Position numbers and translations under genes: made by a program. From positions 253,217,582 through 253,281,581 of the forward strand of contig CP136061.1 of NCBI GenBank assembly GCA_032622095.1: a DNA stretch of 64,000 nt. Reading direction: 5' to 3'. The notes below the pieces were generated by a model, which saw only the letters and a list, made by a program, of their open reading frames with translations, had not been told where the DNA came from and did no database searches. Positions 32,434 through 44,929 of the stretch are shown piece by piece. This stretch comes from Siphonodentalium dalli. Taxonomy: Eukaryota > Mollusca > Scaphopoda > Gadilida > Siphonodentaliidae. Within the stretch, counting starts at the first letter, position 1. Every line of letters begins with the position of its first letter.

Positions 32434-34966
32434 ACCATACCACCCAGCGTGAGCATGACATATCAACCAACTATCAAAGGTATCGCCTTTAAGACTACAC
32501 CCCAGTCTTGGTGGGGCTTATACAGCAGTAGCCAATGGCATACTCATGGTCCAGTTGTTTAAGAACGGCTTCCAAACGGATGGGAACATACACTCTTAGC
32601 ATACATGGAAGGCAAAGCCACACATGAGATCCTGTCGGAATCTAAATCATAACAAAATGAGGGGCGGTGCAGTCATGGTCCAATTTAATTTCCACTGTCA
32701 TGACACATACCCACAAACTAGCACCGTGTGTATTGTTATCATCTGCTTGGATCTGTTCGGTGAAACGATTGCTGGACGCCAACAAGCTTGTTCTTATGAT
32801 CATGTTCAAGGAGTTTGGGTATATTATGCATTATGGTCTTCTACGGCTACGCCTAAGCAGAAATACATCCGTCAAATGTCGGGCTTTCAACATTCGAAGC
32901 CATATACAGAAGTTGTCCGGGTACGTCAGTGCATTAGATGAGTATGTGAATTGATAAACCATATATTGAGAAGTGGCTGTTTGGGAAGATCACCAGGTGT
33001 ACACGTTGTTATCCCCATTAGGTCACCAAAGCTGACAATACGCAGATAGATAGGTCCTTCTGAAAGCTAGTATACGCATCGACCGAATACCTTTATAGTG
33101 TATCGCACAAGATGACGCATATACCCCATATGTAGCATCTGAATTATACCATAAGCTATACCACGAATGAAGCTCGATAAGAATTCCAAGTTTTCGAAAC
33201 AAACACGTGAGCTGGACACCGGCATATGTATTGTTTGAAACATTCCGATTAGTGGCACACTCCTACAAAGAAGAGTAGTGAACTGTTATTGTGAGTGAGA
33301 TAGATTAATCTGACGAAGAGATGGAAACGAGTCTAGATAATACTGAATGTGGCAATTCAGAATAAGCTCAGGTACTGTTGTTTTGATTCTTGGAAGTCAT
33401 AATATGACTATTCGGCGCACCTATATACGGTTACGGCCAGTATGAGCCCTTAGTGGAGAATGGATTTTGAAATGCCACATTGCGATTGTGGGTTTTCATC
33501 CTTCCAAAAGGCTACGACTTACATTGGAACTAATAGATGGCTCATATTATGTACCGTTTCGTTTATACAAATCAATATTATGACAAAAAGTTGAAATTAG
33601 TATGTGATAATATCGGCTTCTTTTCAATTTCTGCCTGTCAGTTTGGCCGCCATATTGACTGTGAGTATCACTTGCCAAACCCTAATGAATAATTCACACA
33701 TATCAACATGTAATGGTGGGTAGAAATCGCGAAACAATAACGCCCATCCTAAGAAAGTAAAGGAATGTAGACTTGTTTTCAAATTTCGGTCGCCATTTTG
33801 GCCGCCATCTTCGATTTGGAAAACCATTTCTTGCATGAGATGTAAGGTAATTACTTCACCTCAGTATTTCCAACTCAACTGTACGCATGGATGGAGTTGT
33901 CTCCACAATAATGCCCAATGATGTGAATATGAGGGAATTTCGGTGATTTTTCAAAATCTGTCCGCCATTGTGGGCGCCATTTTGGATTTGGGGGACTTTT
34001 GTTTGGATATGGTACAAGGAAAGTTCTTCGCCTAAGTGTTCCCAACTTACAATAGTAAGCAGGTGTGGAGTTGTCATGACAATAATGCTCACTGATGTTA
34101 AAATCAGCGATTTTCGGCGATTTTTTATTTCTGGTGGCCATTTTGGCCGCCATCTTGGATTTGGGTAAATATTCCTCAACTCAGGTATAAGAGGAATCCT
34201 AGCTCGAGTATATCCTGCAAATATATATGCATGAGTGTTGTTATAATAGCAATAACATTCATTGATTCGAAACATAACATCGCGTTATTAACGGAGATTC
34301 GACTTTGACCTATGATACCGGCATTTGGGAAAACGTGATATCGGACAAAAATATCCCGCAATGAATGCATATTATGGATCCCATGTGTTCGCCAATGACT
34401 CCTCTATATGATAAATGTATAACATGACGCAAAAATTCTAACATTTTCCCACAGAGACAAACGAAAGGTGGTAACATGTCATAAAAATAGCATATTTTCA
34501 CATTTCGGCGGCCATCTTGGCCGCCATATTGGATTCTGGTGTCGGATTTTTGGCTAATTTGTAAGGGTTGTATATTAGCATAACGAATCGAGTGGAAAAA
34601 AGACCACATGTGCTATCATCTTTACTATAATGGCGATCAAAGAGACCTGGTGCATTAAAAGAAAATGGCCGCCATGATGGACGCCATCTTGTCTGGAGTC
34701 TCTGCGGCCACTTTTTTTTCTTGTTAACAAGTGAAAAAAAATAGAGGAAACCTTAAGGAAGAAAATTAGTCGGGTGAAGTTGAGTCCTGGGGGGGGGGTG
34801 CAGAGGTCGACCAATATCTCCTGGACTATTAGGTGTGTATATGTATTCCCACTTATTGTTCACACATAAAAACGACATCCTTTTAAATAAAATAATTAGT
34901 TCGTGCATCGAAGTCGCCTAGCAAGGTGCATTTAACAAGATATCGCCGTATAAATAGTGTTATATG

Positions 34967-35460
34967 CAGGGATGTGGCTACACCCAGCCACACCCACCCG
35001 ACCCCCGTATTGAAGCAGACAAAAAATGAATGTCCGTCCAAGTCCGAGAAATTCCATTTGCACTTTCCCACCCCGGGTTGGAATTGTATGATCGGTACTC
35101 CTATCGATCCCACTATAATTGCCACTTCAATCCATAAATTTGATCCAAGGTGGGAACTATTTGATTGGTCCATACAACATTGGCCTATTGGTCTAAAACA
35201 TTTCACACTATATATAAATCTTGGGGTTTTTTTAAAATCAAACTATTGGATTTTTTTTTACTCAAACTACTACAATTTGGTATGAAATTTCCAGCCAGTT
35301 TTGCGTCAGTCATGAGATTTCCAACTATTGAACATTTTGGCCAAAATGGGGTGGCTGTGCGCCTATAAAGTAACGACTGAGCTATCGCCCTCACCAAATT
35401 AACATATATGAGCATGGTGCATCCTTTATTATATAGGGCATAACACAATATTTACTACCC
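34967..35460. other. Intergenic, dispersed-repeat sequence
   Basis: A phrase like ATGAGATTTTCCAACT-x-TTGAACAT is shared with 16768-16791. On the minus strand near 35359-35395, GGGCGATAGCTCAGTCGTTA resembles a tRNA D-arm/box A and may be the head of a tRNA-derived SINE; no box B follows. Confidence 0.3.
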
Positions 35461-35585
35461 CAGCCTTCCAGGTAGTGAGACCTGGCACTTTTAATCCAAG
35501 ATGGCCGCCAAAATGGTGTCCAAATTTTGGAAAATGGCGATTTTCCTACGTATTTCAGATACAAAATTACATATATATCCCGATG

Positions 35586-35804
35586 AAAATGTTGGAATAT
35601 GTGCTACTTTTTTTAATTTTCTATGGATACATATCGTGTGGGCAAAGTACTAAACAGATGAGTGTCAGAGTGTGCCTCACAGAAATTAAAATTTCAGAAG
35701 CTCGTGGATTAAATAAAAGTGTCAATGATACTGTAGCTCAACTTGGAGGGGGTAATTTCATGTATACTACAGTCAATGGAACTGTTAGGAATGAAGGACG
35801 TTGA
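35586..35804 (+). CDS. Small ORF with hydrophobic N-terminus
   Basis: ATG at 35586 opens 72 codons beginning MKMLEYVLLFLIFYGYISCG, a plausible signal peptide, then a polar stretch with NGT glycosylation-type sites (KSVNDTVAQ, TVNGTVRN). It follows an AAGATGGCCGCCAAAATGG repeat block, so it may be part of a repeat. No known family; one exon; low confidence. Confidence 0.25.
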   Translation, partial: KMLEYVLLFLIFYGYISCGQSTKQMSVRVCLTEIKISEARGLNKSVNDTVAQLGGGNFMYTTVNGTVRNEGR

Positions 35805-35814
35805 AATGTCTAAG

Positions 35815-37170
35815 TAAAACTAGATGTCAACACGAAGAGATATATATTAAGTAAAATCCAATATGGCCACTGGCGGCCATGTTTTCCAATGAAATTCCAA
35901 AAACTTTGATAGCTCCCATCTATAGTGGGGTTTATATATATATATAAAATCATCACCACTGCCACCACAATTATGACTTAACTCAACATAAGAAGATTGT
36001 GTGGCCAGGTAGACACCGTAGTGACGAAGACAAGATGCTGTGCAACGAAGGACCCGTTCCCCTTGTATAGTATATACCGAAATGTTTAGGTTACGTTAAT
36101 AATGAGGTGTCTTTTATAGTCATTCACTCTACCATATCATTATGTCATTCTAGGGTGGAATTCTTTCAAACCAGTTTTTTAGCTTTGCGACTTCACCATG
36201 ATTCGCCTATATTTAAAATGAATGTAATGATAAATATTTGCCAAATAAATCTTGATAATATCCGTTTCTTGCTTAGATGTCTTTTTCCAGTAACGTAATT
36301 TACCTACATATAGGCCTATGCTTTTAACGCAATTGCTCTTGGAATGATTTTCGCCTATGACCACCAATATAACCATGCACCAATATTGCCACTTCGAAGG
36401 AAAAGTTAACGGTATATATTCCTAAGTTTTTATTAAGTTTGATTCTATCAAATATGTAGGCTATCAAATTGCATTGCAATAATATATAAAAAGGGCATTC
36501 TTGTCGAAAATGACCATTCCACAAATCACGTCCTTTGCATTATTCTTTTCCAGATGTTTCACATACGAAGCACGTGCTGAGGTGTGATTTCTCTTTTCAT
36601 CAATAATATATACTATGACAGAATCTTCCAACAATATTTGAATTACCATTAAAGAATATACACAACGAATAAACGCATTGATTTTGGGACATAATGTTTA
36701 GAATTACACGTACGGAAACCTTCTTCAAAGCTGCCATAAATAGTGTTCGTGACGGAATTACAACGTTGTGTAATTCCGTCACGCTCAAGAATGTAATTCC
36801 GCGGCAATGCGACCGCAAGCACAAAGTGGGGACACGGTAAATCATTATATGATGGGGCAAATTATATAAGTAGTCTGTCCATATAAATCAACAGGTTGAC
36901 AGTTTATTCTCTAGTCATCACAGTTTGCAGATAATACGATCACTTGCCGAGGTTTTCAACCCACTCTGAGTAGAACACTGGCAATGCGATATGACCCACT
37001 GTGCATAGTGTTCAAAGAAGAGATGCCAATGTTTCCAGTGTACAAACTACCTTGGCTAATCTCTGACAAAATGCAAGCAAACGAAAGCTCAAACTTCTTT
37101 GACTCGATTTTTTTGTTATTCCGTCACGATGGATTTCATGATATGTATATATACTAGTCTCATATATATT
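35815..37170. other. Intergenic; one perfect hairpin
   Basis: A stem-loop at 36749-36782 (GTGACGGAATTACAACGTTG with inverse TGTAATTCCGTCAC). Otherwise AT-rich with short unsupported ORFs. Confidence 0.4.
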
Positions 37171-37179
37171 TTGAAGACC

Positions 37180-37230
37180 TCTGTCTGTCTGTCTGTCTGT
37201 CTGTTTGTTTGTCTGTCTGTCTGTCTGTCA
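37180..37230. repeat. (TCTG)n microsatellite
   Basis: About 12 tandem CTGT/TTGT units. It generates a fake Cys/Leu/Ser-rich ORF on the plus strand and a DRQTDRQT ORF on the minus strand. Confidence 0.95.
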
Positions 37231-37274
37231 TTAATACAAATCTACGATTCAGATCGGGACGAAACTTGGTACGA

Positions 37275-37780
37275 GTGTGTAGTTTGACCAGGCGGTGGAC
37301 GTTGTCGTATTGGCGAGCCCGTGCGGCGCCCGCTTCGCGCATGCACAGACGAGATCTCGGAAACGGATGAAGCTATCGACTTGAAATTTGCTATGTGAAT
37401 GTATTTTGCCCCGGATACGAATTTTATCGGGTCGCCGAGCCCGTGCGACGCCAGCTTCGCGCATGCATAGACGAGATCTCGGAAACGGGTGGAGCTATCG
37501 ACTTGAAATTTGGTATGTGAATGTATCTTGCCCCGGATACGAATTTTATCGGGTCGCCGAGCCCGTGCGACGCCAGCTTCGCGCATGCGCAGACCAGATC
37601 TCGGAAACGGGTGGAGCTATCGACTTGAAATTTGCTATGTGAATGTATCTTGCCCCGGATACGAATTTTATCGGGTCGCCGAGCCCGTGCGACGCCAGCT
37701 TCGCGCATGCGCAGACCAGATCTCGGAAACGGGTAGAGCTATCGACTTGAAATTTGGTTTTTTAATAGCCCGGACAACGT
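37275..37780. repeat. ~121-bp tandem repeat, four copies
   Basis: The unit contains GAGATCTCGGAAACGGGTGG, AGCTATCGACTTGAAATTTG and GGTCGCCGAGCCCGTGCGAC. Copies 2-4 are nearly identical and the first is diverged. The array ends with CCCGGACAACGTCGGGCTCA. Long ORFs on both strands are translations of the array. Confidence 0.9.
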
Positions 37781-37900
37781 CGGGCTCATCGGCTAGTAAT
37801 ATATATAATTATATAACGTTATTCCGTTCGATGGCGCGGGCCCAGTGAAAACACATATAAAGAGCATACATATTAGATCCAGACCTTTTCAATGACTTGT

Positions 37901-38221
37901 ATTGCAAAGACGTGGATGGGACATCATATGTCATGCATGTATACGTAGTAAATGCCTTGATATCTCGCATGAAATTAACAATGATGAAATAACAAAGCAT
38001 GAGGTTTACGAAGCACTCGGCGAGATGAAAAATAAGAAGTCTCCAGGACCAGATACGATTCGAAACGAACTTCTTATAGCGGTATATATAGTGCCGATAA
38101 TTATTGACGATATAACGCGACGTTTTAACATAGTATATGAATCCTCTCATTACCCAACTGGTTGGAGCGAATCTTTGTTGAAACCAATACACAAAAAAGG
38201 GGGATAGAAAAGATCCTAACA
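37901..38221 (+). pseudogene. LINE reverse-transcriptase fragment, copy 1
   Basis: Encodes the N-terminal part of a non-LTR retrotransposon RT: EVYEALGEMKNKKSPGPD followed by ELL and YPTGWSESLLKPIHKKG. Apparently identical to 39394-39714. Cut off at both ends. Confidence 0.8.
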
Positions 38222-38433
38222 TAAGTTTATTGTTAACCTCCTCAATTTAGGAGAGCATATATACAAATGACAATTATATACAAGTTACATAAATATGCAT
38301 GCAAATGTAATACTAGTCACAATATTAATATAACAGTGTTTATGCCATGTCACACGCATGCGGCCAGGTCTGATATTTTCAAATTCCATGTGTTAAGGTG
38401 GTCGGTGATAATCTAATATAGAAATGCCAGTTG

Positions 38434-38482
38434 TCAACAACAACAACAAAAAACAAAAAAAACAAAAAACAAAAAACAAAAC
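38434..38482. repeat. A-rich simple repeat
   Basis: (CAA)n then (CAAAAAA)n. Could be the A-tail of a retroposed copy, but no insert boundary is clear. Confidence 0.7.
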
Positions 38483-38487
38483 CAAAC

Positions 38488-38790
38488 CTGATTAGCAATA
38501 TCACATGCGTGTGATTTAGCGAAATAAAATTTCCGAATAAAATATTTATTGCAGATCAAAGTTGAGTATTGGAACTTTCGAATGTGAGTCGTCATATTAA
38601 CTTGTCGAGTGAAAGTTGATGAGCGTTTCTGGAAATAAATTAGCAAAATCACATGCGTGTGATCGAGCGAAATAAAACTTCCAAATAAAATATTTAGTCA
38701 ACATCAAAGTTGAGTATAAGAAATTGAGAATGTGTTTCGTCATATCACCGTATCGAGTGAAATTAGACAAAGGTTTCAGACATCGAATTC
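38488..38790. repeat. ~150-bp tandem duplication
   Basis: Two diverged copies share TTAGCAA-x-ATCACATGCGTG, AGCGAAATAAAA, AATAAAATATTTA and AAAGTTGAGTAT, starting near 38488 and 38639. Confidence 0.75.
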
Positions 38791-39028
38791 AGAAAGTAGC
38801 ATGAAAATGGCCTATTTAAGACATATGTCAGGTATAATGTGAATGTGCGTGTATGATGGATACTATGTAACACGCAAATGGCCCAGCTGCATGAAAACAG
38901 TTTTGATGTGACAATAGGCGTGTTGCCGATTGCTGGTGATCATGCATTAATTATCTTTGAACGAGAGGTTTCTTGTGTGAATCATTATAGCAAAAACAAA
39001 TTATTTATAGATAGCTTCGAATTGTCCA

Positions 39029-39388
39029 TCAGCCGAGACCATCGGGTGTAGATCGTAGAACGTTGACAGCCTTGCTCGCATGCAGAAGGAATGTTGCGGT
39101 CGAGTCGACGATGAAATCCAGAGGAAAATCCGATATATTTAATATGTTACATCTTGAACCTAAAAGCATGGCACACAAGTCGTCAACGGTAAGCGAAGCC
39201 ATGAACATGTATATTGGAATTCCGAATCTGTTCGTTATGAAATCCCAGTATATGTTTCGCGCATGAATCAATATGCCCGATTGACACGAGAACATGATAT
39301 GCGTTATCTCACTGTTAAAGCGAACAGAGCAAAGGTTACAGAGAGTATTGTTGTTGAATGCTGTCCTATTCAGTAACCGGCACAAGTT
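39029..39388 (-). pseudogene. LINE ORF2 C-terminal fragment, antisense
   Basis: Minus-strand frame with LCRLLNRTAFNNN, CNLCSVRFNSEITHIMFSC and further sequence to a stop near 39029. The C-x2-C...H-x3-SC pattern is typical of the C-terminal zinc-knuckle-like region of CR1/L2-type LINE ORF2 proteins. At 39388-39394 it abuts the plus-strand RT fragment, so the ORF that continues across the junction is chimeric. Confidence 0.6.
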
Positions 39389-39393
39389 GACAA

Positions 39394-40860
39394 ATTGCAA
39401 AGACGTGGATGGGACATCATATGTCATGCATGTATACGTAGTAAATGCCTTGATATCTCGCATGAAATTAACAATGATGAAATAACAAAGCATGAGGTTT
39501 ACGAAGCACTCGGCGAGATGAAAAATAAGAAGTCTCCAGGACCAGATACGATTCGAAACGAACTTCTTATAGCGGTATATATAGTGCCGATAATTATTGA
39601 CGATATAACGCGACGTTTTAACATAGTATATGAATCCTCTCATTACCCAACTGGTTGGAGCGAATCTTTGTTGAAACCAATACACAAAAAAGGGGGATAG
39701 AAAAGATCCTAACAACTACAGAGCTAGCTATTGCATTGAGCAATTCATTAGGAAAGCTGTTCAATAAGGTGATAAACACTTTCAAATTATCTTGAAAACA
39801 ATAATATTATAAATGAAAATCAGTTCGGATTCATGAAGCACAAAAGTACAATTGATAGTGCATTTATACTCAAAACCATAATAAACCGATATATAAAAGA
39901 GATGGAAAGCCTTTGTATACTGCATTAATAGATTTTCGAAAAGCATTTGATTCTTTTAATAGACCAATATTATTTGAAAAACTGAAGCACATAGGTATAA
40001 GTGGGAATAACTTTAAAATGTTGAAATTGATGTATTTGAAAAGTTCATATATGGTAGACACAAAAGCAGGATATATATACGGCCCTGCGAACGTTTCGAC
40101 GATTGTAGTCCGCCAAGAATATATAATATCACCCACACTATTCAAAATATTCATTGATGATATAAGGTATGGATTTTATCCCTCATGTTCTCCTGTCCGA
40201 TTAGGAGATCAACTGATAAGTCATCTACTGTTTGCGGACGATTTGGTTTTGGTCTCTGACACAAAAGATGGTCTCCAAAAATGTCTAAATAATCTAGACG
40301 CATATACGCGCGTTAATTGTCTATAAGTGTCAATACTGAGAAAACAAAATGTTTTGTATTCCGAAAAGGATACACCAGAAATGTGGCAAATTTTCACATA
40401 AATGGGGCTATAGTAGATGTCGTAAAAGAGTATAACTGTATACCTAGGTATAAACTTTTGTGCCAATGGATCATTTAAGAAGGCACATGCTGAAATGCAA
40501 CTTAAAGGTATGAAGGCAGTATTCTCGTTGAGAAAGTATCTCCGAGAACATTCTCTGTTCTCTGTTGAGTAGTGGGTTAAACTCTTTGACAAACTCATCA
40601 AGCCAATTATTCTTTACGGATGTGAGATATGGGCTTCAGATATAAATTTGAACAGATTAAACCCAATACCGTGTGAAATTTCTCACATACAGTTTTGTAA
40701 GTCTGTACTCGGAGTTAGCAAACAGGCGTAAAACCATGCAGTTAGGGCCGAGCTCGGGAGATACCCGATAGTGATCGATGCTCTATCCAGAGCTATCAAA
40801 TACACAAAGCGAATTTCTGAATCATTGACATATTCATGCGTTCAAACCAGTTAATCTATT
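39394..40860 (+). pseudogene. LINE reverse transcriptase, copy 2, degraded
   Basis: Reverse transcriptase of a non-LTR retrotransposon. Order: KNKKSPGPD, PTGWSESLLKPIHKKG, frameshifted NYRA..LGKLFN, ENQFGFMKHKSTIDSAF, ALIDFRKAFDSFNRP (motif A with catalytic Asp), SPTLFKIFIDDI (motif B; the preceding G-x-RQG is decayed to VRQEY), HLLFADDLVLVSDT (motif C, FADD), then thumb-like LIKPIILYGCEIWAS and AELGRYPIVIDALSRAIKYT. Several stops and frameshifts. The 5' end and endonuclease are missing, and the C-terminus may continue at 42460. Confidence 0.85.
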
Positions 40861-42459
40861 TTGTAACTTGGCTTTTAGTCGCCGGGCTCCGGCATCTGGG
40901 CTTTTAGTCACAACTGAAATAAAAATAAGTGCGAATTATAACAAATGAAGAGCACAAATCCCTTAAAATATCACATTTGACACGTCTTCTGATACATGGT
41001 GTATATTCGTATTTTGTGGATGAAGTGCTGCTAAGAACGGCTTAGTTGGAACGATAAAACGGCTTCAGTCGGCCATTCTATTTTTTACGAGAAAAAGTAG
41101 CGCTCTTTCTTGAAGCGGATTTCTGCAACAATTTCACCGCGTAGTGGACCCTATGGCTTTTATAAAAATCTTTTCCTCCAAAAATGTTACCCCGAGTGTC
41201 AATACAGACAGCTACAGGGTAAAAAGGACGGGAATTTGAATATTGTTCTGTGTTTTCAAATAAGTTAGTTAAGCGAGTGCAGGGATCAGAAAGATGGAGG
41301 AGTGATAGAAGGGAGGAGATTATGAAATAGACAAGAAAGATAATAAAGTAGGTGGAAAAGAAGTGTGATAAATGCTGTATACAATAATCCCTCAGTCATA
41401 ATCTAAATTTTACATTATGGCGTTAAATCATGGTGTGTTGTCCAATATAGAAACGGAATTAGACCAAATACGTCTCGACACCAGGAGAGATGATGCATGA
41501 AAATAAGTATATATTAGGATAATTGTTATACTTGTAGTGCGTATCAATATAATCTATATACAATTAGTACATGTAAGTACAATCAGTAGTAAGTCCATTA
41601 ATATGCCAATGTCAGCACGGTTGAGCATGCACTCCGTGGGCAGACAGGCGGATATGCCCGAACACAATCTGCATAAACGCGACTTACATATTTATACATA
41701 CAAGTTATGCACCTCATGTTCACATACACGACCCCCTGCGCACGGAGCTCACACATTATCGAAACGTCGACTTTGGATAATAAACAGTTGTACAGCTTCG
41801 TTGGAGGGCGCTACCAATCGAATTACTTCACTGTAACCTAAAACAGCCATATTGTAGCTAAAACGAGTGCGCAGTATTCCACTGCGTTATTTGATACCCA
41901 AAACTTGTTGTTTGCTAGCGTATTCATCGAGAAATCTAAATTCTAAACATTAATGTCGAACGCAGTTTTTCGTGTTTCGTGGAACCTTCGCATGGGTGTG
42001 GTCTCTATAAGTGTGCATAAATCGCAGCTTCGCTCAAATTAATATATTTCTGTTGTGCAATAGATGATAAACTTCATTTTAATACCAAGTTTGCGTGTGG
42101 GAATAGCCTTATCGCTGTAAAAATGCATTTCTACAGCTGCTCCACGCTGTTCCACGGCCTTGATTTCGAAAATGTTATGTTAGGTCAGTTGTCGACCGAA
42201 TAATGCAACTTCCGTGTCCGGTCAGCGGCGTGGTTAATATGTGTGGCTAGGGCGAATATCGGCTTTTCGTTAGACACAAAAAGGAGCCATCGACGTGCTG
42301 TATTCCTCGAGATATCGGCCGTCCCACGCAATTTGAAATTCTGTCCCGCAGATTGTCGGTTTGTCCCATATCCCATCCCATCCCGCAGATTGTCATGTCC
42401 CCTAACAGATCCATTTCGCCAAGAAAATTCAAAATCGAGCAGATAGTATTTTTATTATT
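40861..42459. other. Spacer between LINE RT and LINE C-terminal pieces
   Basis: No domain recognised; may be sequence inserted into the LINE. Minor ORFs (41537-41836, 42185-42376 minus) lack motifs. Confidence 0.35.
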
Positions 42460-42957
42460 ATGATATTTAAAAAATCGCGGAAATATCCGAAGTGTAAATC
42501 ACGTGAGTGCGATCACATGACCACAACGCAGTCACATGACCGATACCGTGTGGTCAAACAACATTATACAAAAGAACCTTATCTTAATATTGTCCAGAAT
42601 ATCGACACAAAAATTATGTTTTGTAACCTAAGAATTAGTAATCATAACTTGGAAATTGAAAAGGGTCGCCATAAACAGCCAAAAGTGTCACTTGATGAAA
42701 GTATTTGTAGGAAATGTAACATGGAGGTTAAGAATAAATAACACTTCCTTATGCGCTGCAACATATATGATAAGATCCGTAAACACTTCTGTTGTGAGAG
42801 AGGGATGATGAGTGATACATTTATTGGATTGAATGATGGCCAAAAATTCCAATATATAATGCAAAACAACGAGCCTCGTACATGCAACATAATCTTCAAC
42901 ATGGTCCGGACATTTTTCAAAGAAAGGTCCAATTCTACTGATATAATAATGAAATAG
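42460..42957 (+). pseudogene. LINE ORF2 C-terminal fragment
   Basis: EPYLNIVQNIDTKIMFCNLR, ISNHNLEIEKGRH, ICRKCNMEV, a stop, then HFLMRCNIYDKIRKHF: the R-I-S-x-H-x-L-x-I-E-x-GR and C-x2-C...HFL-x2-C patterns common at the end of CR1/L2-like ORF2. Same strand as 39394-40860 and the region expected next, so it probably belongs to the same interrupted copy. Confidence 0.7.
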
Positions 42958-43521
42958 TTACTATAGTATATGTATTATGTTGAATCATTGTTGACATTGT
43001 TATATATATTTGTTATCGGTCTCGTTGTGAGAATGAGAACTTTCTTACGTCCTTTGATTTTCGAAATTTATATGCATGTCCTCGGGTTGCCTTGTAATTT
43101 GATTGTCTGAAGAACTGTGTTGAGTCTATATTATTCCACGTATAACTATATATGTTTCTATCATATCAGCTCTCGGTAATCTGTATTTCATGGTGTGTAA
43201 GTTTAGTATCAGGAGTCTCTGCACATAACTGATCATAACTGAACTTTCTCAGACTATGGACCATTCGTGAAGCTCTCCTCTCATCGCCCACAGTTTATTT
43301 ACGCGATAGCGACGTCGAGTAAAATTTGGCGATTTTATTTCGATATTTGCTAAAAGATTATATCGGGCCAACTGTTGTACCAGGATGCAGAACCACAGGG
43401 GCGTGTCGTTAAAACGAGTAAAATATAAATAAAAAAATATATTAGTTTAAAACGAGCGCGCCTCTTTAAAAAGTGCACAGATAAGTTTTCTTTTTAGATA
43501 CCTCCTCACTTCTAATGACCA
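42958..43521. other. AT-rich spacer, nothing recognised
   Basis: Possibly the LINE 3' UTR at its start; otherwise no feature seen. Confidence 0.3.
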
Positions 43522-43731
43522 TAATTCACAAACGCCTGAACTGATTCTTAAAATTCACAAACGCCTGAACTGATTCTTAAAATTCACAAACGCCTGAACT
43601 GATTCTTAAAATTCACAAACGCCTGAACTGATTCTTAAAATTCACAAACGCCTGAACTGATTCTTAAAATTCACAAACGCCTGAACTGATTCTTAAAATT
43701 CACAAACGCCTGAACTGATTCTTAAAATTCC
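43522..43731. repeat. 28-bp minisatellite, ~7.5 copies
   Basis: Unit AATTCACAAACGCCTGAACT plus GATTCTTA, without visible changes until the last partial copy. Recent expansion. Confidence 0.95.
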
Positions 43732-43865
43732 AACGCTAATAGATCAAGTTAAAGCTATATTTTCCAATTCTAACAAAAACAATTCTAGGATAAACTGTTC
43801 CAACACTCCGAAAACAGACGTTGAACACAAAAATGACGGAGAACACGGGCTATTGGGTCCCGCGA

Positions 43866-43915
43866 AAATATTTCGTCCATTTCATTAAAATATGTCGTCC
43901 ATTTCATTTCGGCCA
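43866..43915. repeat. TATGTCGTCCATTTCATT repeat, locus 1
   Basis: About two units of TTAAAATATGTCGTCCATTT; the same unit recurs three times at 47699-47771, 3.8 kb away. Confidence 0.8.
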
Positions 43916-44399
43916 ATTTGGCCGTTTACTTCATGTCTGTTTTTCATCTGACGTGTGTGTCGGATAAATGATGTGGAGGATTTATGTAAATGTTAGCCCA
44001 AACTACATTTCCAAGTAACGATGGTTTTGTTGTTTATTTTGAGGAATAATACCGCGTCAGATGAATTCAGCCCAAATATGTTAACAGTTGTCGTGTCAAA
44101 CATTCGGCAGTAGGTTAGCGTTATTTAGTATTTGTGGATGTCCTTTAACATGGGGAAAATAGACTACTGCGCTTGAACGAGCATGTGAATTTGTCGTTTT
44201 TAATGTATAGCAACTTGATAATCAATAACAGAGGCATTCTCTGTCAAATAAGGTCGCTCTATTTACGATACCAATTGGGGAACTTTGTAAATTAAATTAC
44301 GCGTAAACCAGCGTAAACGTATACCTGCTGCAAATAGAAAAGGTGCCGGAATCGACGTACCCGCCCCAGGGCTAACTCGCCCCAATCGACGTGGCCAAC

Positions 44400-44560
44400 T
44401 CGGAATAAAAGGCCAGCTCTGAATAAAAGATGTATACGGGGTGTTATATGGCGTTTGGTCCGTTGTTTCTCAATGAATATTATTGACATTTGGTGTATAT
44501 GTCCGGGCTGGGACGTGGAATACAACAACGTTTGAATTGTTTTTAAATTTACAAATTTGT
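44400..44560. repeat. Dispersed repeat, inverted copy at 50378-50490
   Basis: ATATGTCCGGGCTGGGACGT and AACGTTTGAATTGTTTTTAA match, in reverse complement, AACAGTTCAAACGTTAGTGT and CAGCCCGGACATATATACC in the 50.4-kb copy. Confidence 0.7.
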
Positions 44561-44619
44561 TGATTTTATTCATATTTTTTTTCGTTCTGAAACACACTAT
44601 AAAGTGTATATAATATAAT

Positions 44620-44917
44620 AACGAACACGAGACATACATAATTTATAAACTGTTAACAAAAGATATCAAATTCAATACATGACAAAGATGATTCAGTGGA
44701 GTTTATAAAGTGAACATAAAAACATTGAGGTAAGAATCTTTTTAAGGAATGCAACTTTATTTAATGATAATAAACACATAAATTAAAATAACAAACATGA
44801 GACATACATGATTTATAAACTGTTAACAAAAGATATCAAACTCAATACATGACAAAGATGACTAAGTGAAGTTTATAAAGTGAACATAAAAATATTAAGG
44901 TAAGAATCTTTTTAAGC
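44620..44917. repeat. ~129-bp direct duplication
   Basis: GAGACATACATAATTTATAA...GTTAACAAAAGATATCAAA...TTTATAAAGTGAACATAAAA occurs at about 44629 and 44798 with few changes. Confidence 0.85.
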
Positions 44918-44929
44918 ATTACTAAACCG

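Larger units (their letters stand above)
28264..34966. mobile_element. 6.7-kb diverged palindrome (giant foldback)
   Basis: Left end CATATAACACTATTTATACG and the reverse complement of the right end match. Matching continues inward for about 3 kb per arm: AAGGATGTCGTTTTTATGTG (28349/34874), GGTCGACCTCTGCACCCCCC (29390/34800), ATGGCGGCC-rich blocks (29510-30800/33780-34710), TATGTTTCGAATCA (29922/34265), 31148-31220/33405-33490, and 31445-31640/32890-33085. Identity falls from about 90% at the ends to weak near the centre at about 32.2 kb. No target duplication is clear. Most ORFs here are arm translations (for example 29696-30022 against 34310-34609). Confidence 0.85.

Noticed and set aside
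37242-37848. Long overlapping ORFs on both strands (REAGVARARRPDKIR and similar)
   Set aside because: The period-121 tandem array lacks stops in several frames; no conserved protein.
39029-39715. Single 228-residue minus-strand ORF
   Set aside because: Its first half is the antisense of the plus-strand RT fragment; only the part below 39388 is genuine LINE C-terminal sequence on the minus strand.
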